Source: Biomphalaria glabrata
Lineage: Eukaryota > Mollusca > Gastropoda > Planorbidae
Reading direction: 5' to 3'
NCBI RefSeq assembly: GCF_947242115.1
Contig: NC_074715.1
Location: 32,873,086 to 32,937,085, forward strand
Length of the DNA stretch: 64,000 bases
In this document: in pieces, positions 1-10,407 of the stretch
Layout of the letters: each line of letters starts with the position of its first letter
Position numbering within the stretch: the first letter of the stretch is position 1
Notes under the pieces: model-generated
The model's database searches: none
What the model saw: the letters and a program-made list of their open reading frames with translations, nothing else
Told to the model about the DNA's origin: nothing
Program-made: the position numbers and the translations under genes

Positions 1-1700
1 CATTCACAGATGCAGCAGAAATTCCTCTCAAGTCCTGTGACTTTCAATGCTGAAAAAATATCTGCACTGGAACAATATAACCACTTTATATTTGACATAA
101 AAATAAAAACAGAATTAGTCTTTTTTTTTTCTAAACTGTCAAACATGCAAAACCAGATTCTGGATCTATGAAAAAAATATAAACAATTATGTATCTCTAT
201 CAATCAAGCATTCATAGTACCAGAAATCCCATCACGTAGAGAAATTTCGACTCATGAAAACATTTTTAAAAAACCAAGTTACAGGGGAAAGGTGGAGAGG
301 CTAAACAAGAAATCCTCATACTACTCTGACATGACCAAATATCATCAGTGGACATGAATTCAGGCTTTGAAAAGAAAATTGGAAGCAAAGAATAAACTGG
401 AAAAGAAGAGAATGGAAAATAAACAGAAGAGAGAAGTTACAAAGATAAAAAAATGACAAGATGAACAAAGAAAACTTCAAAATATTGAAAAGGAGAAAAA
501 AAAAAAGAGAATGCAAAGAAAAAAGAAGGATTCTAAGAAAAAAGAAGAAGCAAAGAAGAGAAAGGCTAAACATAAAAGACAGCACAGCAACGCGACTCAG
601 ATGAGGACCTTGTAGAAAGAAAGGAGATGAAGATAGAGTTGGCTCAAGACAAGGATCCTGAAGAATGTACATGCGGCAATGACAACTGTCTGGGTTGTGG
701 AACCAGAGACAAAGGTGACACAGGAGACCTCTAGATTCAATGTGATCCTTGTGACTCTTGGTGGCACACAAACTTCACACAAACAGTCAGACATCTGACA
801 AAACAACTAAAAACATTCAGGTTCATGTAGCCCCGGTCCTGTGTATTATCACTAAATTTAGAGGTCTCCATACACACAGCTATCTTTGTGTCTTTCTGAG
901 TATTTTATTACATTTTGTTTTTGTATTTGAAGATTATGGTTCAGTGTTGTAAGATATATATAAATATGTACATTATTCTGAGTATTTTATTACATTTTGT
1001 TTTTGTATTTGAAGATTATGGTTCAGTGTTGTAAAGTATATAAATATGTACATTATTCTGAGTATTTTATTACATTTTGTTTTTGTATTTGAAGATTATG
1101 GTTCAGTGTTTTAAAGTATATAAATGTGTACATTATCTTTTGTAAATAGTCTCTTTTCTATTACTGGTATCTCTCTTTGTATAAATGCAAATACTGATAT
1201 ATTAATGTGTATATATATAGTCAGACTAGCAATTATTAATTATCCAGGTACTGGTACCAAAAAGGCTAAGGTGTGACATATGCACACACTGTGAAAGTAG
1301 AGTAGTGTTACGGGAGAAAAAAAGAGATCCATAGGTACGGTGGAGAGGAGACTAACCTGCAATGACACATCCTATTCTCCCCCGCAATAGAAACAATTTT
1401 TTCTTTAGTGTTACTAGCTATGCTAGGAATACAGGTGTGATGTCAGCAAGCCGAAAACAAAAATGTCAAGAATGGGAAAAGTGAAAATGGCTTGTAGTGT
1501 CCTTCTGCTGGTGTAAAAAGAAAATTATTTTAAGGTAGAAATTTGAAAATAAAAACATGTTTGATATATTTCCTTTGGTGTGGCCATTAAATTTTCTAAT
1601 CAGCCATCCACTTTTACAAAAAGAAAAATCCTACCACAAACTTTTACACCTTTTACACGTGCCCATACACTGACCCTACGGTCACCTCACTGTATTGTTT
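1..1700 (+). mobile_element. Pogo-type transposon, 3' half, diverged copy A
   Basis: This stretch aligns by eye with 3870-5790 over its whole length: the residues after the transposase, a lysine/glutamate-rich coil, a PHD-like finger (about 661-800), and then a matching non-coding tail (1235-1700 against 5310-5790). The finger reads CxC...CLGCGTRD...GDTGDL, a stop, then CDPCDSWWHT. The DDE part of this copy would lie left of the window. The coding frame is broken many times, so it is a relic. Terminal inverted repeats were not found. The family call rests on copy B, which keeps the DDE domain. Confidence 0.7.
886..1135 (-). repeat. Three tandem copies of a LINE C-terminal piece
   Basis: An 80-82 bp unit starting with ctgagtattt occurs at 896, 978 and 1058. 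Read on the minus strand it encodes KTLNHNLQIQKQN-like residues followed by IKYSERHKD, the C-terminal segment of the LINE family also present at 7885, 12000, 39240 and 46170. A LINE fragment joined to the 3' tail of the pogo copy was apparently amplified in tandem. Confidence 0.7.
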
Positions 1701-2188
1701 TTTTCTTCTTTATTGGAATGTTTACTACCCAACTTCCTCTTAAATATTGCGGCAATGAGCATGCACCATTTTGTCACACTTCCCACACGTATTGCTTGGG
1801 TTTATTTCTGTCAGCAGAGTTCAAGATAAGGACAAAGTCAGCAGGTATTTTGTTTTTTTCCTTTCCCAGGGAATAGCGAGAGTAGGTCATGGCTTAGAGC
1901 TATTTTAAACTTTGTTGACATAGCAGCTGAAGATGTTTCGTATAGATGGCTTAAAAATAGATGGGAAAATACCTGTGTTTATTGAGTTTGTTTGTTCTTT
2001 TAGCCTAACAAGTTTAATTTGGGGGTGGCCAATATCTTTTACCTATTTCAACGCAGAAAGATTATCGTCGTATTGGATATTTTCAATTAAAAAATAGATT
2101 CTAAAATATTATTGAAGATCTGTCTACATTGCATATTTCCTTTTCCTTTTTTTTAAGATTTAGATAAGGACCAGATAATAGGTTTGAA
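1701..2188. other. AT-rich spacer between the two pogo copies
   Basis: This stretch lies between the end of homology with copy B and the first ATG of the copy B transposase. It should include the 5' non-coding end of copy B, but no inverted repeat pairing with the 5.8 kb end was found. No gene is recognised. Confidence 0.4.
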
Positions 2189-3327
2189 ATGTCTGCAAAG
2201 AAAATTAAAGCTACCTGCATGATGCAGAGCTTTTGAAAGCCGCGATTAACGATATAAAAGTGAATGGAATGTCGATAAGGAAAGCAGCTAAGGTACACAA
2301 TATACCAAGGAGCATGCTTGCTGATAAGTTACATGGAAAACAACCACTTGTCCCTAATAAGTCTCTTTTAAAAAAAGACGAGGAGCAAAAACTGAGCAAG
2401 TGGCTTATAGAGCTCGCCAGATGTGGCATTGGCAAGACTAGTGTAGAGGTTAGGGAGACTGCACAGGCTCTTATAGCAACAAGAAAAAAATGCCCACAAG
2501 ACCAGGTTAAGCTACCAACTAGACAATGGTTGCACAGATTTTTTAGCAGGAATCCTGAGCTCTCATCAAGGTCCCCCTTGGCTCTTGGGAAAGAAAGAGC
2601 ACTTGTGACGCCTGAAGCAGTGAGGTATTGGTTTGCCAATTTTATAGAGGCAGTAGAGTCGATTAATGCTACCATCTTCACCTGCCCAGACAGAATTTTC
2701 AATGCTGATGAGTCTGGTTTTGCATTTAACGCAAAGAGTCGAAAAGTTGTCACATTCAAGGGGATCAAGCATGTTTATAATGTGTCTTCTAGTACCAAAA
2801 CAAAGATTACCGTGATCGCATGTTGCAGTGCAGTACATCCCCCCTCTTTTAATATTCCCTTACAAGAGAATCCCTCAGAAAAACCTGTTGGAAATGTACC
2901 CAGAAGTCTTGTTACAAATTTCCGACAATGGTTGGATAAATTCTGCAATATTTTACACTTGGTTAAGAGACACGTTTATCCTGTCCACAAACCACCTTCC
3001 AAAACAAATTTTGCTCCTTGTTGATGGCCATACTAGTCACACTTCCTTGATTGAAACCTCCCTTATTTGTTCTGAAAACAACATTATCCTGTACTGCCTC
3101 CTGTGAGCCATATAATACAGCCCTTTGACCTGGTATTTTTTGGATCAATAAAATCTGCATGGTCAGATGTCCTAAGAAAGTATACTACAGAGTCTGGTGA
3201 AGGTGTCAATCTTGAATCCTTTGCTGGACTGTTAAAGCCTGTCTGGGATAGATGTGCTACACCAGAGATAGCCGCAAGCAGCTTCAGGGCTACCGGAAAA
3301 TTCCCTTTGAATCCAGACAAGGTATAA
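2189..3327 (+). pseudogene. Pogo-family DDE transposase, frameshifted
   Basis: The transposase would cut and paste the element. The N-terminus has a Psq helix-turn-helix (GMSIRKAAKVHNIPRSML, about 2270-2330), then a CENP-B-like second DNA-binding region (PTRQWLHRFFSRNPELS). The DDE triad is visible as NADESGF (about 2703), LLVDGHTSH (about 3016) and the aspartate of IIQPFDLVFFGSIKSAW (about 3112). The domain ends with RATGKFPLNPDKV near 3327. The pieces lie in different frames: one shift between the first ATG and 2233, one near 2830-2850, one near 3100. A plain DNA transposon remnant, unlikely to be functional. Confidence 0.85.
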
Positions 3328-3342
3328 AGCTCTATAAAATTA

Positions 3343-4840
3343 TTGCCCAGTAAAGCATATTCCAATGGGAATGCCAATCAAACACATCAGCAACAAGAAT
3401 CACCAATAGTTCACAATGAATCCAATTTTGAACTCCAAACCTCGGAAACACAACAGTTTCAAGTAATAATGATGCCAGATTCGCAGTGCACATCATTGGA
3501 TCAGCTGGAATCCGAATTTGAACCCATGTCTCTAATACACAACAGGTACAAGTAATAATGGTACCAGATTCGCAGTGCACATCATTGGATCAGCTGGAAT
3601 CCGAATTTGAACCCCATGCCTCTCAATCACCTCAACTTGAACCCGACTTTGAACACCAACCCTCAATATTGCCATCGCCACAAATGGAATCTTGTCATGC
3701 CTCAGAAGCATTATTGGATCAATAGTCTTATGTAATCCAACCACAAGTTACAATCCCTGAAAGATCTACATTGATAACCTCTGATCCATTCCAAGCCTCT
3801 CCATCTCGAGCACCCCAGGAAGCACCTTTACCAGAATCCCACACACCAGGCACATGCTATGCTTCTACATTACATCTGCAGCTTTACCAAAAAGTCCAAT
3901 ATTCAACCCTGTGACATTCAGTTATGAAAAAATCTCTGTACTGGAGAAATATACCCATTTTATATTTGATGAAACAACAAAAACAGAATTTAAAATGTTT
4001 TTTACAAGACTATCGAACCCGCAAAACCAGATAACCCTTGACTCCATCTATGAAAATAAATTCAAACAATTTGAAGCTTTGGTTATTGACATTGATCAGG
4101 CATTCAAGGTGCCATAAGCCCCACCACGTAAACAAATTTTGACCCACGAAGACATTTTCAAAATGCCAAGTTTTAGGGGAAGAGGGAGAGGGCGAGGCAA
4201 CATAAGAAATTCTAGAACAACACCGACTTTACCAAACATCCTAAGTGGGCACGAGTTCAGAGAGGCTCTGAAAAGAATTAGATGTGAAGGACAAAGAGGA
4301 AAAGAAGCGATTGGAAAATAAACACAAGAGAGAAAATATAAATTAGAGATGATTAGAAGAAGATGAAGAAAGAGCGTAAAATATTGAAAAGCAAAAAAAA
4401 AAAAGACGAGAAAGCAAAGAAAAAAGATGAGGAAGCAAAAAAAAAAAGAAGTGGAAGCAAAGAAAAAAGATGAGGAAGCAAAAAAAAAAGAAGAGGAAGC
4501 AAAGAAAAAAGAAGAGGAAGCAAAGAAAAAAGATGAAGCAAAGAAAAAAGAACTTGATAAATTAAACAAGGCGAAACTGACTCAGATGAGGACCCTGTGG
4601 TGAAAAAGAAGTTCAACAAGGCAGAAGAACCCCTGCAATGCGAGATGTTTAGCAATGATAATTGTCTGGGTTGTGGGACTAGAGACCTAGGGGACACAGG
4701 GGACCTATAGATTCTATGGGATGTTTGTGACTCTTGGTGGCACACCTACTGTACACAAACAGCCAGACATTTTTAACAAAGCAACAACTAAAAACATTCA
4801 GGTTTGTGTGCAGTGCGTGTAGCTCAGGTCCAGAATATTA
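3343..4840 (+). pseudogene. Pogo C-terminal region with coiled coil and PHD-like finger
   Basis: Downstream of the DDE domain come a Gln/Ser-rich spacer, a conserved block (FSYEKISVLEKYTHFIFDE, about 3920; EDIFKMPSFRGRGRGRG, about 4147), a Lys/Glu-rich coil (about 4330-4560) and a cysteine/histidine cluster (about 4636-4770) reading C...NDNCLGCGTRDLGDTGDL, a stop, then VCDSWWHTYC. The spacing resembles a PHD finger. The same block is in copy A, so it belongs to the element. The TAG inside the finger is at the same place in both copies. PHD-type fingers at the end of pogo-like transposases are, to my knowledge, seen in some invertebrate families; function here is unknown. Confidence 0.65.
3461..3634 (+). 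repeat. 89 bp direct duplication in the pogo spacer
   Basis: Two near-identical 89 bp units begin with aagtaataat at 3461 and 3550 and encode the Gln/Glu-rich spacer (SQCTSLDQLESEFEP) twice. 89 is not a multiple of three, so the duplication itself shifts frame. Confidence 0.85.
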
Positions 4841-5790
4841 ACATAGAATTTAAAAATCCCCTACACACTGATATGACTCTTACATGTAGATCTATATAGA
4901 TCTGTTGTATATATATAACATTTTTACGTGTGCATTCTCTTTTTTTTTTTTTTGTTATAATCTTTGTATAAATTTTAACATCTTGCATCTTTTGAAAATA
5001 TTCATTATCAAAACATCTTTTGTGTTAATTATCTTTGATTAAAATCTCTTTTTTTCATTTATATATATTTGTATAATTGCAAATATGTAATATATATAAA
5101 TATGTATATGCATCTTTATAAAAAGCTTGTTGGTTGTTGTTTTTTTTCTTTCTTTGAATTATTATTTGTTTTGTTATTGAAAAAATATTGCTTTAAACGG
5201 TTATTACTTTGTCACTACATAACGTTTCAAAAGTAATTAAGGGAGGGGCAAACATCCTCAGTCATGTCTGAAAAAAAAGCCACGAGAAGTAAGGGGCGTG
5301 GTGGATGAAACCAACAATTATTAATTAACCAGGTAACAACGATCGTAGTTGTGACATCGGTAACAAACACTGAGTAACATGTGAAGCCGCACTACAAAAA
5401 GAAAAAAAAAGTGCTCTCGTTGCGAGAATGTGGAGGGTGAGAGATATAAAAACAGCAATTAGTCAGCCAGCCACTGTCAGTTTCTAGGTGGGTCAGAAGG
5501 GAAAAAAGAGGATTGGTCTACCAGCTACAGGTTAAAACCTAAGTGACCTTGATGTGAAGTCAGTTACAAGCCAATAATGAAAGCGTGGAGCATGGGAAAA
5601 GTGACAATATGGCTTCTGTCGTTGCGCTAATGTACAAAATATTAAAATTAAGGATGAAATTTCTTAATAATAACATACATGTTTTATATATATATTTCCT
5701 TTGATGTGGCCAATAAATCTCCAAACTGGCCCACAACTTTTACAAAGACAAAAATCGTATTGAAAACTTTTAAGCATCAGAAAACCGACC

Positions 5791-6145
5791 CTTCCCTCTT
5801 CATATCAGATCTAATTTTAACTATGCATAGTGATACATTACAAAATAGAGCTATTTTTATCTATAGAAAAAAGGATGAAGAATTCATTGACACCCTCAGT
5901 TTTTTAATAGGTTCTAGACTCTTAGACTATTACGAAGTTACGAATTTTGAAACTTAAAAATGGCCAGAGATTGACTTAGCTGACTGACAAGTATCCTTTC
6001 CTCTATTTCATTATTCATCTTATATAGATAGATCTATATATTTGATTTATATTACATAAAGTTACATTTTTAGGGAGCAATGAAAATTTCTGCCTGTAGG
6101 TCTAGACGACTTAATAAGAGATTGTTCTAAGAGGAAAAGACTTAC
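5791..6145. other. Start of NDUFB6 intron 1 (minus), no exon seen
   Basis: AT-rich sequence downstream of the NDUFB6 exon donor. I looked for the remaining NDUFB6 exons (a membrane helix and a basic C-terminus) on the minus strand between 1 and 6145 and did not find them; they may lie beyond the left edge of the window. Confidence 0.4.
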
Positions 6146-6466
6146 GACTATTGCCTTTACAGGTCCAAAGAAAATCAGATCGGGCAGAAATCTGTAGAAC
6201 CTACGAAAAATATTGTAAGGTTGAATTTGTGGAACAGATCTTGGCTCGTGATGCAGTATCTGATCTGATACCCACTGTTTACGTAGAGCTCTGACTTCAG
6301 GAGACATGCCTTCACCAGCAAGGCGATTTCTTTCAAAAGGCACTGGCTCGATATTCATAGGAGGATATGATGACTTTCTCCAGAAATCATATCTCTCCAT
6401 TCGACGAGCCCTTTGCCATGGCTTTTCCATGACAGGGTCTATTTTGGTAACATTCGCATTCGCCAT
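6146..6466 (-). CDS. NDUFB6: NADH dehydrogenase 1 beta subcomplex subunit 6, first coding exon (partial)
   Basis: NDUFB6 is an accessory subunit in the membrane arm of mitochondrial complex I. The exon starts at ATG 6466 (MANANVTKID) and ends at 6146 before a GTAAGT donor, exactly 107 codons, phase 0. The diagnostic stretch is GMSPEVRALRKQWVSDQ followed by EPRSVPQIQPYNIFRRFYR, matching the family pattern of an RxxWLKDQ-type block, a proline-rich link and a short helix before the membrane span. An upstream in-frame ATG at 6502 would add 12 residues, but the inner one fits better. The rest of the gene (membrane helix and C-terminus) is not found in the window. The protein acts in the inner mitochondrial membrane. 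Confidence 0.8.
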
Positions 6467-6502
6467 TTTGTCATTTGTGTGACCTAAGTAAAGAGACGTC
6501 AC

Positions 6503-7884
6503 TCTGTAAATGTTTATAGTCTCATCATATTAATTCCCTTGTTTCGACCGGTCCTAAATACATGAAGGACCTAGATTCTAAATAAATGATTAATAAATTG
6601 TTGATTATACACGCTGAAAATAAACGTGGAGACATTATTGAAAAAAAAAATTAATTCCGCTCCTAGATCTACATTGCTCACGTTTAATGTTTAAAAACAA
6701 AAATTGACGATATAGAATATAGCAGAAATTTGGAACTACGGAGAGACCAGGTGGTTATCTCCCCATGACGTCTACTATAGAAAGACTACTAAAATCATTT
6801 TCTGGTTTGAAATAATATTTTGTTGTCTCAAAAGAAGTCCCCAACCCAACTTCTTTGAAAACCCGTGTATTGCTAACTTTTAAAAAATAGCTTTGAGTAT
6901 GAAAGATATAGAAAAGGCCAATTTGATGATGTTAGCGCTTTCGTATGGATCAATAGTCTTTGGTTTGATCACAGTGAAAGATCCCGAGAAAAGTCTACAT
7001 TTATTTTGGTTCAAAACTTTCTCCTATGCAGATCAGAACTAAACTGAAAGAATCACGAAAAGGCTTCTTTCTTGAAGTACGCAAGCGAAGAAAATTGTGC
7101 GAGTATCTGAGAGAAAGAAGCGACCTATTTGAAAACGTGAATGTTTCCAGTTGGATCGCACTGTTTGATCCTGAGAAAACGTTTCGACTAGCCTGCAATT
7201 ATTGGGAGTCAATTCTGTAATAAGAGGGAAGAACAAGATACTGGACACCAAAAACACCCATAGAGAAGAAAAACGGTATGGAGAGCTGTCTGATCTGCGC
7301 GGTTCATCTCAGTTCGTTTGGTGTCTACGTGGAACTAACACTAAAAGGATATTTTCTGCAGTGAACGCCATGTGAACCGGAGGTAAAAAAAAAGTTAAAA
7401 GTGGAAACGTTAAAAGAAATATTAATCGTGAAGTGCAACTTAGATAGCGAAACTTCTGGAATTCCTTGTGAAAACAAAAATATGGCACTATCTTGAAAGA
7501 ACTGAAATTGTACAAGATTTAAGCGTCTTTTAAATACGGTTTCAGAGCAACAGCAGCGCAAAATGAGAGAGAAATAAAAGTCTGGCAAATTTAAATACCA
7601 TTTTTAAATGCATTATTGTATTGCTGTGAGAAGCACGCGCCCCTCCTTGTGTTTTAAAAGTCCAATGAATCATTTAGTCACTTCACTCTACCCAAGCCTA
7701 TGATGCATGCGCAAAAGGCACATTGCACAAATGGCGCACAAAACCCAAGAGATAATCAAAGAAAAAAGAATAAGCCTACTCTTAACAGTAAATAATAACA
7801 AAAAAAAAAAAGAGAGAGCGTGCAATGCGAGCACACGATAACAGAAGATATTAGCAGACACTATATGAAGTTTAAATAGCACAC
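6503..7884. other. NDUFB6 5' flank and unexplained spacer
   Basis: AT-rich, without a recognised gene. A plus-strand open stretch at 7026-7220 (64 codons, basic, KLKESRKGFFLEVRKRRK) has no splice support or recognised family. No core-promoter motif stands out upstream of 6466. Confidence 0.35.
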
Positions 7885-8145
7885 AAGACTTAAAAGTAAA
7901 GCATTAATAATACATAAAACACTGAACCATAACTTTAAAATACTAAAACACAACCTAATAAAAAAAAATACACAGAAAGACACAAAGGTGAAGGCACTTT
8001 CTTATTTCATATGCTGGATTAATTCGCACAAGTGCCCCTTCTTCTATAGTGCCATTAAAGCATGGAACAGGTTACTGAATCAGGAAATAAGGCAATGAGT
8101 TTAAACGTCTGTAATTTATAAGATAAGATAGTTCTGTGTTAAGAA
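7885..8145 (+). mobile_element. LINE family A, 3' terminal fragment
   Basis: The fragment encodes HKTLNHNFKILKHN-like residues and then a broken C-terminus with CPFFYSAIKAWNRL, followed by the tail ataagataag near 8130. The same C-terminus and ATAAG-type tail occur at 46170-46690, and reversed at 12000 and 39240. It is a 5'-truncated non-LTR retrotransposon of the CR1/Jockey-like type (clade by resemblance only). Confidence 0.75.
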
Positions 8146-8174
8146 AAAATGGATACCGGTATAAAAAAAAGAGG

Positions 8175-9590
8175 CAAAATCTCTTTTATTCAGAAGCTAT
8201 GAAAATTTGACCCTGCTTGAAACATCCAATGAAAGAAATTGTTAGGCCCTAAGCTATTTCAAATATTTGCAAAATGTGTTGGTGATAAAAGTATTGAAAG
8301 AAAGACAAATAAAATCCTCACAATGCAGACCATTACTAGGCACATCGAGGAACTTTCTCATGATGTATCAATGCAACTGAAGAACCGTGTCCATGCAAGC
8401 TTTCTTTTCATTAGTCTTAATGAAAACTGCAGATATTTATGATTTTTTAAAACATCAATTGAAGAACTTATTGAGTCAAACCAAAAAACAGAGGGTCAGG
8501 CATATTTGAGAAAATAAAGTCATGTCTAGAAAATCAGCCATTAAATTTTAGTGAACTCTAGCTGTCTGTACTGATGGGGTACCACACTATCTATGACTGG
8601 AAGAGATTTTAGTGAACTCTAGCTGTCTGTACTGATGGGGTACCACTTTATCTATGCCTGGAAGAGATTTTAGTGAACTCTAGCTGTCTGTACTGATGGG
8701 GTACCACACTATCTATGACTGGAAGAGATTTTAGTGAGCTCTAGCTGTCTGTACTGATGGGGTACCACTTTATCTATGCCTGGAAGAGATTTTAGTGAAC
8801 TCTAGCTGTCTGTACTGATGGGGTACCACTATCTATGACTGGAAGAGATTTTAGTGAACTCTAGCTGTCTGTACTGATGGGGTACCACTATCTATGACTG
8901 GAAGAGATTTTTAGTGAACTCTAGCTGTCTGTACAGATGGGGTACCACTATCTATGACTGGAAGAGATTTTAGTGAACTCTAGCACTGATGGGGTACCAC
9001 ACTATCTACGGAACCGTAGCCTTGCAAGCAACATTTTTACGTTATCCTCTACTGAAATATCATTGCATTAAACACTAAGAGGATCTGTGTGGAAAAAAAC
9101 ATTAATTTGCTACATATAATGCCACAAGTTCATAATTGTAAGATGTGTGAATAAAATTAGAGCAACAGGATTAAATGAAAGACAATGCAGAGAATATTGT
9201 GAACTGTTAGAAATGGAATATAGTGATCTCATCCTTCATAGCAGGAAAGAGCACTTTTATGTGATGAAAATGGATGCTTGATTTAGCATTTTAGTTCATG
9301 TTACTAGTCATTGCAATGGCCTAACTGCAAGGCAAGGACAAATTTTTTCATAAGTAATTACATGATATCACTGGATTCAAAATGAAGTTTAACAGTTTAT
9401 CTCTCAAAAAACAAGGATTTGAGTCTATTTCCACATAAAAAAAAAGAATAAAGTGAATGTGTTGAAGATCAAGCAAATTATAAGAAAAACATTGGAAAAT
9501 TGAATTTTTACAAGAGGGATACCTTTGATAGTTGTTTTGCTGAAGAAGTAGACTGCAAGCTTGCATTCACAAATTCATTTTAATTTAAAA
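8175..9590 (+). pseudogene. hAT-type transposase relic (GTF2IRD2/ZBED/SCAND3-like)
   Basis: Two blocks flank a minisatellite. The left block (8239-8442) reads ERKTNKILTMQTITRHIEEL then SHDVSMQLKNRVHASFLF, matching the start of the catalytic core in hAT transposases of the group that gave rise to GTF2IRD2 and SCAND3. The right block (about 9140-9560) has IRATGLNERQCREYCELLEM, then HCNGLTARQGQIF and a FHIKKK motif, typical of the segment about 150 residues further on. The catalytic DES-type motif is altered (SLNENCRYL) and several stops interrupt the frame. It is an old DNA transposon relic. Confidence 0.7.
8551..9008 (+). repeat. 61 bp minisatellite with alternating A/B units
   Basis: Eight units begin with gtgarctctagctgtctg at 8551, 8612, 8673, 8734, 8795, 8854, 8914 and 8973. 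Units 1 and 3 carry acactatctatgactgg, units 2 and 4 carry actttatctatgcctgg, and units 5-7 have a 2 bp shorter form of the first type; unit 8 is truncated. The ABAB order implies growth by a 122 bp dimer followed by monomer spread. The array lies inside the hAT relic. Confidence 0.95.
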
Positions 9591-10407
9591 AATGAACTAT
9601 TCTATAGATGCCTAGTAATGTACAAATTGAACTTATTGATCTGAAACAAATTCAGTAATGAAATTGTAATTTTATGAACTGCTTTCACTCCGAAATGCAA
9701 TTGAAATGCTTAATTTTTGATTATTATTACCATGTGAACATTTTACAGAACTAAGAAAATTTGCCCAAATTTATAACTGTCAATTTGGATCAATATTTAC
9801 ACTTTTTTAAAATATTAAAATATCCCTTTAAAGCTACCTTCTCTTCCATTAAAATATTCATTGTTATCAACTTAATAAATTTAAATTTAGCTTTTAAAGT
9901 TATGTGCTAAAGTTATTATAATACTATTAAGGAATCACTAAAATGACGAAATAATTCAAAATTAATAAAGAAATTTGTACCTCAAAAATATTAGTACCGG
10001 TACCGGTACACAGGCACAAAAAGTAATTTGTTCTCTAGGCAATTAAATTAGTGAACTTTCTGATGTAATGTTTGCTTAAGACTGTTGTATGAATGTACAT
10101 TATGTTTGCATTATTATATTATATTAAATTATATTATATATAATGCACTACTGAAAAGTAAATTTCCTTCAGGATAATAAAGAAATTGTTATTATTACAG
10201 TATATACAAAAAGTAAGCTTCATCACAAAAGAATATTGCCAATTTAAAATTACACTATAAGTGAAAATCATTAAATTTATAGACACTCTGGAACACTAAA
10301 TTTAAAATGTAACTCTTTTACATATAATACTAAACCATAATTTACAAATACAAAAACATATTCTAATATAATGCTATGAGAGACTATATTAATGTAATAC
10401 AGATAAT
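9591..10407. other. AT-rich sequence 3' of ALKBH7
   Basis: Contains the probable ALKBH7 3' UTR at its right end and a short palindromic accggtaccggt run near 9995. No gene, and no clear polyadenylation hexamer was assigned. Confidence 0.35.

Larger units (their letters stand above)
2189..5790 (+). mobile_element. Pogo-type (Tc1/mariner/pogo) transposon copy B
   Basis: The element holds a Psq-type helix-turn-helix, a DDE_1 transposase, a charged spacer, a lysine-rich coil and a C-terminal PHD-like finger, followed by about 950 bp of AT-rich tail shared with copy A. The left boundary is set at the first ATG and the right boundary at the end of homology with copy A; terminal inverted repeats and a TA target duplication were not resolved. 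It is defective, with several frame changes and stops. Confidence 0.75.

Noticed and set aside
1580-1876. Plus-strand open frame of 98 codons
   Set aside because: Lies across the tail of the pogo copy and spacer, with low-complexity residues and no motif.
7026-7220. Plus-strand open stretch, basic protein
   Set aside because: No recognised family, no splice support; the opposite strand is also open at the same place.
8551-9008. Regular repeats that could suggest a CRISPR array
   Set aside because: The units are contiguous without spacers, and the context is eukaryotic.
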